64,000 nucleotides of DNA from positions 21,828,501 to 21,892,500 of the forward strand of contig NC_080405.1 of NCBI RefSeq assembly GCF_030265065.1, read 5' to 3'. Shown here piece by piece: positions 10,690 through 23,284 of the stretch. Made by a program: the position numbers and the translations under genes. Positions within the stretch are counted from its first letter, which is position 1; each line of letters starts with the position of its first letter. The stretch comes from Corythoichthys intestinalis. Its lineage: Eukaryota; Chordata; Actinopteri; Syngnathiformes; Syngnathidae. Below the pieces are notes generated by a model. It saw nothing but the letters and a program-made list of their open reading frames with translations. It searched no databases and was not told the origin of the DNA.

Positions 10690-10970
10690 CTGTAAACATT
10701 TTAGTGCGAACATGAATGGTTTGGCCGTGCCTGCGTGGGTTTCCTCCCACATCCCGAAAACATGCGTGGTAGGCTGATTGAACAGTCTAAATTGTCCGTA
10801 GGTATGAGTGTGTGCGTGAATGGTTGTATGTCTCTTTGTGCCCTGCGATTGGCTGGCAACCAGTTCAGGGTGTCCACTGCCTACTGCCCGTAGTTAGCCG
10901 AGATAGGCTCCAGCACTTCCGCGACCCTCGTGAGGAAAAAGCGGCATTGGAAAATGGATGAATGAATGGT
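10690..10970 (+). repeat. Fish SINE/L2-tail repeat
   Basis: Recognisable pieces in order: GCGTGGGTTTCCTCCCACAT, ATTGGCTGGCAACCAGTTCA, GATAGGCTCCAGCACTTCCG and a GGAAAATGGATGAATGAATGG end. This is the 3' half of a very common fish interspersed repeat; other copies are at 33697-34440, 47070-47165 and 54820-55060. Confidence 0.7.
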
Positions 10971-11256
10971 TTACAAAAAGAAAAAAAAAGAAAATGTAAT
11001 ACGAGTCATATTAGTTAAAATGGCCTCATTATAGTTTTAAAGGGATCCTCTGTTTTTAAGACAAGTAATTCTTAAAAGATACATGTTAGTATGAGTTATA
11101 ACAATTTGATATTAAAACCCCTCTTAATGTTTTTGTTTTAATAAAGTTTGTAAAATTATTTTAAGTGATAGGTCGCCATTCTTGTTACGTCGCAGTGCGT
11201 GACGTCACTGGTCCCGTTGCCGAAATTCCAGCGTGTCACTCGTTAGCTTTCCCAAC

Positions 11257-11371
11257 ATGTCGTCAGTTCTACCCTTCCTATTTGAACCAGATCTGAAAAG
11301 TGAAGAGCAGGATAGCACTGTCGGTCGTTCACAAGACGAGCTTCAGGGAAAAATGCGTGCAGCAAATACCT
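11257..11371 (+). pseudogene. Transposon gene exon remnant (P2X7-tail family)
   Basis: ATG at 11257 opens MSSVLPFLFEPDLKSEEQDS, then soon meets a stop at 11371. The start MSSVLPFL(F/Y)EPE is one I associate, from memory, with fish transposon proteins that carry the cysteine-rich cytoplasmic domain otherwise known from P2X7 receptors. The diagnostic cysteine-rich part is not present here. Confidence 0.35.
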
Positions 11372-11605
11372 GATAAGACAAAAGTTGGGCAAAACTGGTG
11401 ATGCGAAAGAGTCCTGTTGGGAAGTCCGGTTGGGAGCGAGAGTGTATGCTGTCCGGTTTTATCAGCAGATATTCAAGGTAAGCATATAGCGTTTTCAAAC
11501 TTATCCCAATATAATTATGTAGATTGTTAGCATCCAGAGCTGTCGTGTGCTTACAGTACAGGCCAAAGAGCACACCTTGTGTAATCCATGTCTTGTACAT
11601 TGTAA

Positions 11606-11720
11606 CGCGTGGTAGCTAGGATACGTGTATAAAAGTACCAAAAAGGGGAGAAACTTCCACTTATGCACATTTATTCACAAAAAATAATATTTCCACTTTG
11701 ACCACTCTTCACTCGGGAGC
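11606..11720. repeat. 110-bp direct repeat, copy 1
   Basis: Begins AACGCGTGGTAGCTAGGATA and continues with CACTTATGCACATTTATTCA and GACCACTC. Repeated with about 85 per cent identity by eye at 12137-12250, 530 bp further on, inside the same transposon. Confidence 0.7.
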
Positions 11721-12136
11721 TCAGCAGTACGCAAACACACGTTCCCTGATGAACTCCAACATTGTTGTAAGGTCCACGCCAGAGTCACTGTCGTCACTGT
11801 AGCGTGCCATAGTGCTTTAATTATTTAGTATGATTTGGGGAAAAATCCCACAAATATTGTCACCAAAAAAGATAGCAATAGTAATCCAAATCCGCGTTTT
11901 TTACTCACTCGAAGATCCAGGAATTAAACCGATACCATGGCAATGTCACAGCTGCGATCAGGCCGTCGATTCCACAAAATAGACTGATCCGAAAAGCCGC
12001 TGTGGGACCGACGAATCAAAAAAAATGGACAGACCCGAAACCAATATTGCAGTCGCGGTGGAATCGTCGGATCCAGAAAATAGACGGATCCCTTACTTGA
12101 CTGACAATCCAGGAAAAATGTTCGGGCGCTAGTTGC

Positions 12137-12250
12137 AACGCGTGGTGGGTAGGATACAGGCACCAAAAGGGGTAAAAGCTTCCACTTATGCACATTTATT
12201 CACTAAAAATGATAATTCCACCTTGACCACTCACTTCACTCCCCTTGTTT
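12137..12250. repeat. 110-bp direct repeat, copy 2
   Basis: Begins AACGCGTGGTGGGTAGGATA and shares CACTTATGCACATTTATTCA and GACCACTC with the copy at 11606. Confidence 0.7.
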
Positions 12251-12946
12251 CCATTTGACTGGAAATTGCATCCAAAAGCAGCACATCGTGCCATTTTACT
12301 CCGCGAGTTTAGGCAGCAATAAGCAATTGTTGAACACGAAAGATGCCAATGACGTCATCACTGCGAGCCCACAAACCATGGCGCCAACTAACGGTCAAAA
12401 TACGGACTAAATATTATAAAATATTGCCACTGATTTAACATTTTATGTGTTTCTAACAACATATTTTAGTATAAGAGAACAATTGTGGTTTATTAGAGCC
12501 TACATGTATTTAAGTTAGAGGATCACTTTAAATCCTTGAGCGTTTGGCAAACCGCTTTAGATTGAGAGTTAAAGTATCTAACCACTAATATACAATATTC
12601 TATATGTTCTAGTATTTTTGTAATGCCTATATCCGTCTACAAAGTATTTACTGTGAGTCAACTTTTTCCACATTTTACGTCGTAATATAATAACATGGCA
12701 TCCTGGAGCAGCCTACTGGTTTAGCCCTTAAAGATAATGATTAGATTATTCTTAAAATAGCTCACTAGTGTCAGACATTACTTTCTAGATATCCCTTTGC
12801 CTTAATTGTACGTAGCCATGACTATCAGAGGCCATTGACCTCTGGAACACTGCTTTTTGAAAATTGGTTCAATTCAATCTGTAAATACTTCCCAGATATA
12901 TCGTAATGCATGTTACAAGACAACATTTTCAACCAGGTGCACATTA

Positions 12947-14450
12947 CTAGTCATTCTAAAAAAAAAATAGCATATTGTGATAAAGTTCATTATTTTCTGT
13001 AATGTACTGATAAACATTAGACTTTCATATATTTTAGCTTCATTACACACAACTAGTTCAAGCCTTTTATTGTTTTAATATAGATGATTTTGGCATAAAA
13101 GTCAAGAAAAAACAAAAAATCTCTGAAAATTAGCATATTTCATCCGACCAATACAAAAAGTGTGTTTTTTAATACAAAAAAGTCAACCTTCAATTAATTA
13201 TGTCAGCTATGCACTCAATACTTGGTCATTAATCCTTTTGCAGAAATGACTGCTTCAATGTGGTGTGGTATGGAGGCAATCAGCCTGTGGCACTGCTGAG
13301 GTGTTATGGAGGACCAGGATGCTTCGATAGCAGCCTTAAACTCATCCACTGGTGTCTCTCAACTTCCTCTTCACAATATCCCACAGGTTCTCTACGGGGT
13401 TCAGGTCAGTAGAGTTGGCAGGCCAATTGAGCACAGCAATGCCATGGTCAGTAAGCCATTTACCAGTGGTTTTGGCACTGTGAGCAGGTGCCAGGCCGTG
13501 CTGAAAAATGAAATCTTCATTTCCATAAAGCTTTTCAGCAGATGGAATCATGAAGTGCTCCAAAATCTCCTGATAGCTAGTTGCATTGACCCTGCCCTTG
13601 AGAAAACACAGTAGACCAACACCAGCAGCTGACATGGCACCCCAGACCATCACTGACTGTGGGTACTTGACACTGGACTTCAGGCATTTTGGCATTTCCT
13701 TCTCCCCAGTCTTCCTTTAAACTCTGGCACATTGATTTCCGAATGACATGCAAAATTTGAATTAATTCATTTGAAAAAAGTACTTTGGACCACTGAGCAA
13801 CAGTCCAGTGCTGCTTCTCTGTAGCCCAGGTCAGGGGCTTCTGCCTCTGTTTTACACACGCCTGTGCACGTTGGCTCTGGATGTTTCTACTCCAGACTAA
13901 GTCCACTGTTTCTGCAGGTCCCCCAAAGTCTGGAATCGGCCCTTCTCCACAATCTTTCTCAGGGTGCGGTCACCTGTTCTGGTTGTGCAGCGTTTCTTGC
14001 CACACATTTTCCTTCCCACAGACTTCTATTTGCTCCGAAATTTCTTTCTGTGTCTTCACCTCTTGCCTGAGGGTGTCATTGACGGCCTTCTGGACAGGAG
14101 TCAGGTCAGCAGTCTTGCCCATGATTGCGGTTTTGAGTATTGAACCAGGCTGGGAGTTTTTAAAAGCCTCAGGAATCTTTCGCAGGGGTTTTGAGTTGAT
14201 TCGTTGATTCACATGATTAGGTTAGTAGCTTCTTTAGAGTACCTTTTCATGATATGCTAATTTTTTGAGATAGGGATTTTTGGTTTTTGACTTTTTTGCC
14301 AAAATCATCAATGTTAAAACAATAAAAGGCTTGAACTACTTCAGTTGTGTGTAATGAATCTAAAATATATATGAAAGTCTAATGTTTATCAGTACATTAC
14401 AGAAAATAATCAACTTCATCACAATATGCTAATTTTTTTAGAACGACCAG
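12947..14450 (-). mobile_element. Tc1-like transposon, full length but decayed
   Basis: Both ends are present: about 205-bp inverted repeats (12947-13150 and 14240-14450), starting CTAGTCATTCTAAA and, inverted, CTGGTCGTTCTAAA, with TA outside at 12945-12946 and 14451-14452. The transposase reads on the minus strand from about 14212 down to 13340. Recognisable parts are the N-terminal helix region (MGKTADLTPVQKAVNDTL, near 14120), KSSVKYPQSVMVWGAMSAAG near 13670, HGLAPAHSAKTTGKWL near 13490 and STDLNPVENLWDIVKRKLRD near 13390. Changes of frame are needed at two or more points (around 13900 and 13700), so it is inactive. Confidence 0.85.
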
Positions 14451-14452
14451 TA

Positions 14453-15823
14453 TTTCTCCTATTAGCAGCTGATAGAAATTTTAAATCAGAGGCCAACCGG
14501 TTCTCCAAATCCTTGCAAGGTGTTACTGTCCATTCGCAAAGGCAGCTGGAAGGCCAGCTCATGTCTGCAATTCCCACGGGGGAGGGGGCCACAGCCATTT
14601 AAGGACTTTAAAAACACTAGCTGTTTCTGTACGCCTCCTTGTCCAGTAGCCATGTACTACAACTGATTTTAAGGAGTGAAAAACCACCCTCCATGCTATA
14701 AGTCACTCGTGCAGACAAACTGCTAAGAGAGAAAGAAGCAAAAAACATGGCTTTACAGAGTAAAGCAGAAAGGCTGGCAAAGATGGAACAGAAAAGGTTG
14801 CTACTGGCCCAACACAACAGATTCTTCTTGTGGCCCACTTTACTTTAGAAGTCTTAAGTGACAAAACGTGAGAACCACGATATTGTGTGAAGCTATTTAC
14901 TGTGTAGGAAATCTGCCTAAAAACCATAAAACTGCATACGCTTGTGTTCAATTTTCATTTCCTTACATAACTGGAAGGCGCTTGTGACAACTCCCATTCG
15001 CTACCCTCATTGTTGTAGCGACTACAATACTGTGGGCCAAGTTATTTAGTCAAGTTACAGAGGCCCTCCTCTTTCATCCAGAGATCCACAGGATGAGTGA
15101 GTCATGTGTTCACTGCTGTGGGAACATTTCCATTTTCTCCATTTCCATGAGCGAGCGCAAAGCCAACTAAAATGGCCTCTCTGGTTCTACACTCGCATGG
15201 ATTTGCCCTTAAATAACACTCTTAAGTCACTGCGGGGCACTTTTTCATAGAACTGTCATTTGGGTACTGTTTGACAGTGCACACTCCTTTTTTTTGGGGG
15301 GGGGGGATCTTGGATCATCATGAGTTACTTATTTGTACTGGGGAAAATATTTATGCCCTTACCAAATGCCACATTCTTATGAAACTGCAATAAACGTGGG
15401 TGTGGATGAAAGCACATTTGCTTATTGCCAACAGACAAGTTTAGTGTTTGATTATAGGTTTGAAAGCCATAAGAACTTTGATTGTGACAATGCTTGATGA
15501 AAGTCATTAACTTCTAAACCACTTGTCCTTTCAGGGTTGCAGTGCTTTATACCATGCTAGCTCACTATTGACATAACACAGGCCTGTCTTCAAGAGTTAA
15601 CAATATTATTAATACTTTTGTTAATCGCAGGCTGAAGGTAGCTCCAAAGCAAACGACAGTATAAACAAATAACTTGTTTTATGCTCGTTACAAAACCTGA
15701 TCTCAACAGCCATACAGCTTTTCAAAACTAAGTATTGGCTGCTCCCCGGAGGAAGTAGTGAGAGGTGCAGGAAAAGTTGACAAGCTCGCAATGTTTTTCA
15801 ATTTTTACTTTAAAAAAAAAAGG
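14453..15823. other. No gene seen
   Basis: Only short frames without recognisable protein; a G-rich run lies at 15293-15307. Nothing else stands out. Confidence 0.4.
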
Positions 15824-16040
15824 GAAATTTCCAGAGGTGGGTAAAGCAGTAAATTTTACTCAATAGTAGCGTTACTTCAAAATAATATTACCAAAGTAAA
15901 AGTAAAAAAGTTTCCAGTGAAAAGAATACTCAAGTAATGAGTAACAATGTAACTGCTTATATTTTTGTTTTATACTTATATGAACTGTTATGATACATAT
16001 GGTATGGTGCCAGGATAGAAAAAATAAAAAATCATAGCTA

Positions 16041-16226
16041 ATCTGTACCCACAGTTTACTCATCTGTGGGTACAGATGAGTAAACTGTGGGTACAGTTTA
16101 CTCATCTGTACCCACAGATTACTAAACTGTACCCACAGATTAGCAATCTGTACCCACAGATTACTAATCTGTACCCAGTTTACTAAACTGTGCCCACAGT
16201 TTACTAATCTGTACCCACAGTTTAGC
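16041..16226. repeat. Minisatellite in left arm of the palindrome
   Basis: Tandem units of about 21 bp of the form CTGTACCCACAGTTTACTAAT, with the start of the array itself in mixed orientation (near 16041-16095 it turns back on itself). Unit variants differ in ACTAAT/AGCAAT/CTCATC. Confidence 0.9.
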
Positions 16227-16681
16227 AATGACCCGGAAACAGTAGTCACTCCGAGTCCAAACGCCGAGGGACCGACCGAGCAAGCATCTGCACCATTTGC
16301 CCTCGGCGAACAAAGGGGTTTTAAAAGGTAACTATTGCACGTTTTCTTTGGTAGGCGTCTTTCAGGTGTCATCAATCAATATGGCATGTTGTATTTGCAC
16401 ATTTTCTGTGCTGCTGTCGTGTCCATGCGTGCCTAATTCAAGTAGTGTTCATTTGTGAGTTAGCTATTTTTAGTAGCCACATTAGCGGCTACTAACACAC
16501 AACATGCCATATTGATTGATGACACCTGAAAATGTAGATGGCTACCAAAGAAAATGTGCAATAGTTACCTTTTAAAACCCCTTTGTTCGCCGAGGGCAAA
16601 AGGTGCAGGTGCTTGCTCCGTCAGTCCCTCCGCGTTTGGAGTCCCCGCCAAACATTGGTGACTACAGTTTCTGGGTCATTG

Positions 16682-16808
16682 CTAATCTGTGGGTACAGAT
16701 TAGTAATCTGTGGGTACAGTTTACTAATCTGTGGGTACAGATTAGTAATCTGTGGGTACAGTTTACTAATCTGTGGGTACAGTTTACTAATCTGTGGGTA
16801 CAGATTAG
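16682..16808. repeat. Minisatellite in right arm of the palindrome
   Basis: Six or so tandem units of the form CTGTGGGTACAGATTAGTAA, the reverse complement of the left-arm array. Confidence 0.9.
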
Positions 16809-17714
16809 CTATGATTTTTTTTATTTTTTCTACCCTGGCACCTGGGGGGCTCCGTAGTACAATAACCTATGACAGAAAAAAAAAAAAATGGATACCATCG
16901 AGAGAGAAAAAAAGCAGTATTATTCGTCCAAAGATCATGAGTGCCCTCTAGTGTAGAAAATGGTTCCTTTGTTTGAATAGGAAATACTTTCCATACCAAT
17001 TACTATTATTAAACTAAAAGGATCATATCTACGGTTTTCCATTGTCAATCGGTTCCAAATAAAAACTGGGAGATTTAAATCCGCGCTTTCGCTTCATGTT
17101 GAAGGCAGCGCTCTTTGTAAAATACTTCATTTTTCTACAGTGCTTTAAAGATGCCATGTGATTGAACAGGCTGGCATGATCATAGAACGGCAAGCTTGCG
17201 TCAGATTGGTGCAATGGAGTCGTGGGATTATTGCTGCGATGTCTCATTGGTGAATTTGGTAGAGCTACTCTTGGCATCAATGGCAAAAAAAATAATCTAA
17301 TACGTAGATTAAAGAGGGAAAATGTAACGACTCTTGAGTAGCCCAAAGTAGCGAAGTAAGTAGCGTTTTCTTCACAAATCTACTCAAGTAAAAGTATGGC
17401 TGAGTAAAATTACTAAGAAGTATATTTTTCTCAAAGTTACTCAAGTAAATGTAACGGAGTACATGTAACGCGTTACTACCCACCTCTGGAAATTTCAAAT
17501 AAACATAACATGGACAAAACTTGAATTCTTGGGGCATTGCACAACTGGAGCATTGTAGCTGTATAAGGAGGTTTCACCTCTCATTCTAGCAGGCTTCATC
17601 AGATCATACACATAGATCAAGAAAGACAACGAGATCTAAGTTGAGCATGGTTGCATGCGTGAGTCAATTTTTTAAAAAGCACAATTGAAACTTAAATAGC
17701 ATTAATGAAAACCC

Positions 17715-17720
17715 TTTATT
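17715..17720 (-). terminator. eef1g polyadenylation signal
   Basis: AATAAA on the minus strand, about 155 bases downstream of the eef1g stop codon. The mature 3' end is then expected near 17695. Confidence 0.65.
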
Positions 17721-17871
17721 TTGTAGGCAACAAAACAAGATAGGGGCCACAGACAAATCCAAAAGACCATCAGTTTTAGTTGTAGCGGAACCTGGTGGTG
17801 AAAAGTGTCTGATGGGAAGCATGGCGAGCAGAGGCGCAAAGTGCTTTTGTTCCAACTGTCCCACTGTCCAC

Positions 17872-20800
17872 TCATTTGAAGATTTTTCCCTGGTTGAACT
17901 TTTTGCCCACATGCTTGAACTCTCCCTCCCATGCAAAATATTCCTTCACCATCGTCTTGCACTCATCACTGTTTGGATCCAGCTTGCGCCAGTCATATGA
18001 CTCATAGTCGATTTGCCAGTCGGGAGAGAGCTGGGGAGTGGAAAGAAACACAAAGCACTCTTTTGAATATCTGTACACTGGCCTCAGGTTTCGAAAGCTT
18101 GTTTTGCAACAGTCAGATGAGCTGGTTTGTCCAACAACATAACTTTGCACAATGAAGGGGGGGAGGCGGAAATTGGTGCGCGACATATCTGGAATTTTAG
18201 CCTTAGTCTGAATGATTGATAGAAGAATTACAAAGCTTGTGCAGCGTGTTCTAAAACAAGGGGTCTACCAATGCAGGAATCGTATATCGGCCGTCTGATG
18301 TGTATTCTCAACCACCCTGTGTTCCATTTTGATGCTTTGAAATGTGACCATAGCATGAACCAGCCTTTTAACTCACTTATTGACCAGAGATGACTGGGAT
18401 GAATATGATCTTAATTTACTTTCCCCCTGTCAGATTAAGACAATGTGCCACAATATGGCACCGCCTTGCCCAATGACTGGGGATGGCACGAATTGGTTGC
18501 GGCACACCAATAAAGTGCATGCACAGTTATTTATAAACTATCCGTTCATGAATGCAGAAATGTAATTAAATTAGTTGTTTCACATTGCCGTATCAGTTGT
18601 GAATGTGGAATTGTATAATTATGCAGGTTTGATGATCTAACCACACCAAAAATAACAAAACGGTAACAAAATATGACTGGATGATGACAAGCCATACATT
18701 CCGCAGTTGTCAAGAACACTCACTGTGAAGGCCAGGTTTTGGCCTCTGAAGACCCAGATTCCAGAGATACAGCTGTCGTTATTATCACCAAACAAAAGAA
18801 CACTAGCAAAGGCATTCTTTCGCAGTTTGTCGAGGCGCTGAAACATCCCTGAGAAAGACAAAGGTAGTGTTATAATTTAAACCGATTGCCACGAACACAA
18901 TCTGATACAGACAAGAGGGTTGAGATAGTCTTCAATTTCCGTTTGATGACTTGGATGAACATGGATCCCATGTGCTCAAATCCTTTTTATTTTTGTACCC
19001 ACAGCATGAACCAGCCTTAAACTCACTGAAGCAGAGATGACTGGGATGAACATGGATGACTATTCATCTTCCCTTGTCAGATTAAGACCTTGTGCCATGA
19101 AAGGACACAGGCTTGCCAAATGTAAGGGGAGTCTAACCGGCAGAGACATTTAAGAAAAGATACATTTTTGATTATGGTAAAATTTTATTCGACAGCATTA
19201 TGTATTATGTGGATTTTCACTGTCACCGATTGGTGATCTTAACAAGACTCAGACTTAGAAATGAAGTATGTTATTTTGCCGAATGGAGTTTTTTTTTTTG
19301 GGGGGGGGGGGGGCGATGATTGCTGCAAAACCACAAATAATTTGCTTGCACACAATAAAAAAATCCAAATTCCTTATGATTTGGAACAAAAACAATTTTA
19401 AAAAGTTTTAATTTAGGTTTACCTGAGATAAGGTTGCAGCTTTTGAAGACCTCTGCAAGTTCGTCTGAATATTTGTACTCTGCATACCAGATTGAGTACC
19501 CCTCCGGATCAAAGTTTTCCCAGAAATGGGGAACGGCTACTGTTAAGGTTTCCTCGTTGGAGTACTTTCTCTTGAACTCGTCCATGACGAACGTGCTGGA
19601 ACAAACAAATAAGACAGCTGAGTAATATTTAAATAAATGTGCTAAACTTGCCTGCTGAGGATCTTTCAAGGTGTGATATCAAATGTGACCACAGCATGAA
19701 CCAGCCTTTAACTCACTTAACCAGAGATGACTGGGATGAATATGGACTCATGTTTTCTCTTCCCCCATCAGATTAAGACTTCGTGTCACAACCAGACACA
19801 ACCTTGCCCAATGATGGGGGAGGGAGATTTTCAACTATATGTATAACATCATTTCAACTACGGCCACCAATAGACTCAACTTGTACTCCTCCCTACCTCT
19901 TTGGCAGCTCTGCAAACGGGTCCTTTGCTTTGGGCTCTGCAGCCAAAGCAGCATCACAGTCATCCATCTCTTCTGGTTCAGGCTTCTTTTCCTCCTTTTT
20001 CTTCTCTTTCTTCTCCTGAGGTTTGGCTGCTTCTTTTCCAACCTTCTCTTTCTTAGGGGGTGCCTCTTTCTTGGGCTGTATTTCAGCAAACTTTTTAGCT
20101 ATTGCAAAAAAAAAAAAAACAAAAAAACAAAAAATTGGGGGTTTCTAAGACAACAAAATTAAGACTGTCAATAAAAGTCATCGACTTAATTTTAACACAT
20201 AAATAAGCTGTCCTTGTGGAGGTGTCCAAGTCTTTCTGTAGATGGCAGAGACACTTCAGCCACGTTATCTATGCAAGTTAATTTCAATCATACTTACATT
20301 TACCAAATAGCAAAATTTTAAGTTTGTCCTTATATGTGACAACCATCTTGGACCAGGAAAACAAAATTCAATGTGCATATCCTTGGTCCCATGAAAGAAT
20401 GCCATAATTGTAAGCGTAGTAAATTAAAATAATTCTTGTAAAGTGTTTAGTCTACATGGAGTATGTTCACAGGGTCAACAGACATTACACCAAGAGTCCA
20501 CTTTCGAAAATAGCTGCATCATGTGACATTATTTCAAATTGTAGTGGTAGGTGTCCGATTCTAATTTTACTCCAGGAAGAAAAATGAAAAATAAATTAGC
20601 AAAAATAAATTAGCAAATAGAACCAAGTTTCATTTCTTTACCAGTCTGAGCTAATTTAAATAGTTGACTCATTGAAGTGACCTTTTAAGGACCATATTAA
20701 CCTGAAATTCCTAGAATATATTATTCGTAGATGACACGCACCATCAAACTGGGCCATTTTCTCACACAGCTTGACCTCCCCGATGACAGTTTTGAACTGG

Positions 20801-23249
20801 GGCTGGTTAACACAAGTGACAAACCAGCGGGTCACGTTGGGATAAGGCTGACGGAAAGATGGTTCAAGGACCTAAATGGGAGAGACGGGAAGCTGTCTTG
20901 TCAAACAGCTCATTCACACACACACAAAACTTTTTCATCAATAGTATTAATCTGAATTTCATTGACAGTATGACCCTACGCGGTCAACATACAGTATTAG
21001 AGGTGTGCAAAATTTCCGATTCTTAGATTATTCGTGATTCGGCCGTGGAAGATTCGAGAACGATTCACAAACATCTAAATTCCGATTATTGAAATATGCG
21101 AAGTAAAGCGGAAGTACACAACACTCAGCGCGCCGCGCGGTCTTCGGGACGGAACGGAGCGAGAGTAGCTAAACATCATGCTTCCCATTACCCGGCCCCT
21201 CGGGTAATGCCAATGCTCAACTCACGGCTCTAGCTCAACTCATGCAACGAGATAAAAAAACACAACAACATACCTGACTGCTGCCGAAAAGCTGCCACAA
21301 AGTACATCCATATAATGTTACGGTGGATATCATTTATATAGGACTGCAATATAGATTTGGTAGTGATAGCAGCACATCTACAAAAAGCTAGATGCGGGCG
21401 TTATAAACGGCCACCATCTTAAAGCAGTACACTTCCCTGCAAGGCTGTTGTAGCGAACCTTCCAAGCAAACCTAATTAACTTTTTATCTAAAATACTCCT
21501 AAATCGACTATTGACTTGAATCTATCTTTAAAATAGTTTTAAAACTTTCACATGTCGAAAGTAGACAAAAGGGAAATTATGGAATAACGGGAGCAATTTT
21601 AACAAATTTAACGGTTGATTCACAACATTAAATTAATTGAATGTAGTTTAAAGCTGCTGATACAGAATGGGGACTGGAGTTTTTTATTTAATGTTATTTT
21701 TGTATATTTGTTTACTGCTATATGTTAACCTGATACTGAAAGAGTAGTGTGGTTTAGCCTGAGAGTGTTTTTGAACAATTTTGGAACTAATGTACAAAAC
21801 ATTAAAAAAAAAAAAAAAGAAAAAAAAAGGAGGGGGGGTGCATCAATAATCGTTTTATAATCGAATCGGAGCCTCTGAATCGTAATCGCAATCGAATCGT
21901 TAGGTGCCCAAAGATTCCCAGCTCTATACAGTATATTGTGCAATATTCAGTTTGCGCCTGGCCGTCACAATGTATGGACGAACAGAGCTGGCTCTTGCAT
22001 TTTAGCCATGAAGCGAAGAAACTAGGGCTGCAACTATCAAATATTTTAGTAATCGACTGAAAATCCTATCGATTAGTCGAGTAATCGGATAAAACATTTT
22101 TAAGTAAAGAGCAATTATATATATACATGAGAAAACAAGACATTTCATCTAATATTGAACCATTTTCAGTCAATCAATGTCTTTATTTTCGATGTACATT
22201 GTTGAAAACAGCCAACAATTGACTCTCGGATGTGACTAGAAATTAAAAAAAAAAATAATAATTCACTGCTTTCACTCCAAAAACTTTTAGGTCTTGTATA
22301 TATATATATACATATACATATATATATATATATTTCTTACCTAAAAATGCCATTACGCTTGATAACACACATCACTTAAAATTTAGGCGTTTTTAAGTTA
22401 GTCTAAACTGCAAGTCCTGAAAGGATTTTGAGTTTTTGCAGTGTTCAAAATAAATGTATTGTAACATATCAGGTTATAATATGGCGGGGATATTTGCATG
22501 CGTTCCTGAATGCACCGCGTGACGTGCGGGGGTGCGGGAGGTGCGGGAGAGCGAGAGACGTCCCTTCCTCTTGTTGTCGTTCTACAAGTTCCCAAAAAAA
22601 GAAATAATTGCAACCTAACGAAGTGGGTGACTCTTTGTCAACGTTACAGTATGATACCTGCTGTATTGGAGCACATTAGGGACCAGTGCTACTTGGGTGT
22701 TTTATCCAGCAATGACTACCGAGCTAAAATTGACAGTTAGCTTTATCATATTTTCATTTTACACCCTCATCACTCTACAGCACTATGTTTTTACAGATTA
22801 AATAAAGCCTGTATGTAAGAAACGTTAGCCACGCATCGACAGCGGTCTTAATAGAAACCTAGCCCTCTGCAGGGCTAACGTTACGTGAGCAAGTGACAGT
22901 AACAATCTTATTTATTAGCGCTGAGAAGATGGCGGCTGTTTACTAACACCGCTGACTCTGTCATTTCGCATCTAGTTCAATATACATGTGATATCTATGA
23001 GACGCATCAGATGCTACCTGCTACCACCATACCATCATGTGGGCTAGTTTTTAGCAACATCAGAGTAGTTTGTAGCGGCTGTCGGCTGCAGAAAGGTTTT
23101 TTATACTTTTTTATTGCTTCTTCCTCTACGCACGTGACATCAGCGCGTTGTCCCGCATTAAAAGTAGTCCGGGCAAAACATGATACTTAGAGCTGGCAAA
23201 ATTAAACGATTCAACTACGATTAAACTAAATACATATTAAGCCGAATTA

Positions 23250-23284
<35 letters not shown>

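Larger units (their letters stand above)
11041..12527. mobile_element. TTAA-flanked DNA transposon (Kolobok-like), 1.5 kb
   Basis: Terminal inverted repeats AGGGATCCTCTGTTTTTAAG and, inverted at the right, AGTGATCCTCTAACTTAA; TTAA lies immediately outside both ends (11037-11040 and 12528-12531). A second, inner pair of inverted repeats (GTCGCAGTGCGTGACGTCAC near 11194-11213, CAATGACGTCATCACTGCGA near 12347) also matches. TTAA duplication plus these gene remnants suggest Kolobok, but piggyBac-type duplication cannot be excluded from ends alone. The interior contains a P2X7-associated transposon frame and a 110-bp direct duplication. Confidence 0.6.
15832..17488. mobile_element. hAT-type element enclosing a long inverted repeat
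   Basis: Ends CAGAGGTGGGTA... and ...CTACCCACCTCTG with a perfect 8-bp target duplication GAAATTTC (15824-15831, 17489-17496). Subterminal CAAGTAAA/TTTACTTGAGTA motifs are typical of this fish hAT family. No transposase was found. The interior is a two-armed palindrome (16006-16392 against 16500-16842) with a minisatellite in each arm. Confidence 0.85.

Noticed and set aside
16583-16951. Frames with repeated NLWVQ or ICGYRL units
   Set aside because: Products of the minisatellite in the hAT palindrome; no codon-level conservation.
19783-20162. Plus-strand frames opposite eef1g exon 7
   Set aside because: Ser/Phe/Leu-rich antisense shadow of the Lys/Glu-rich exon; no start context or homology.
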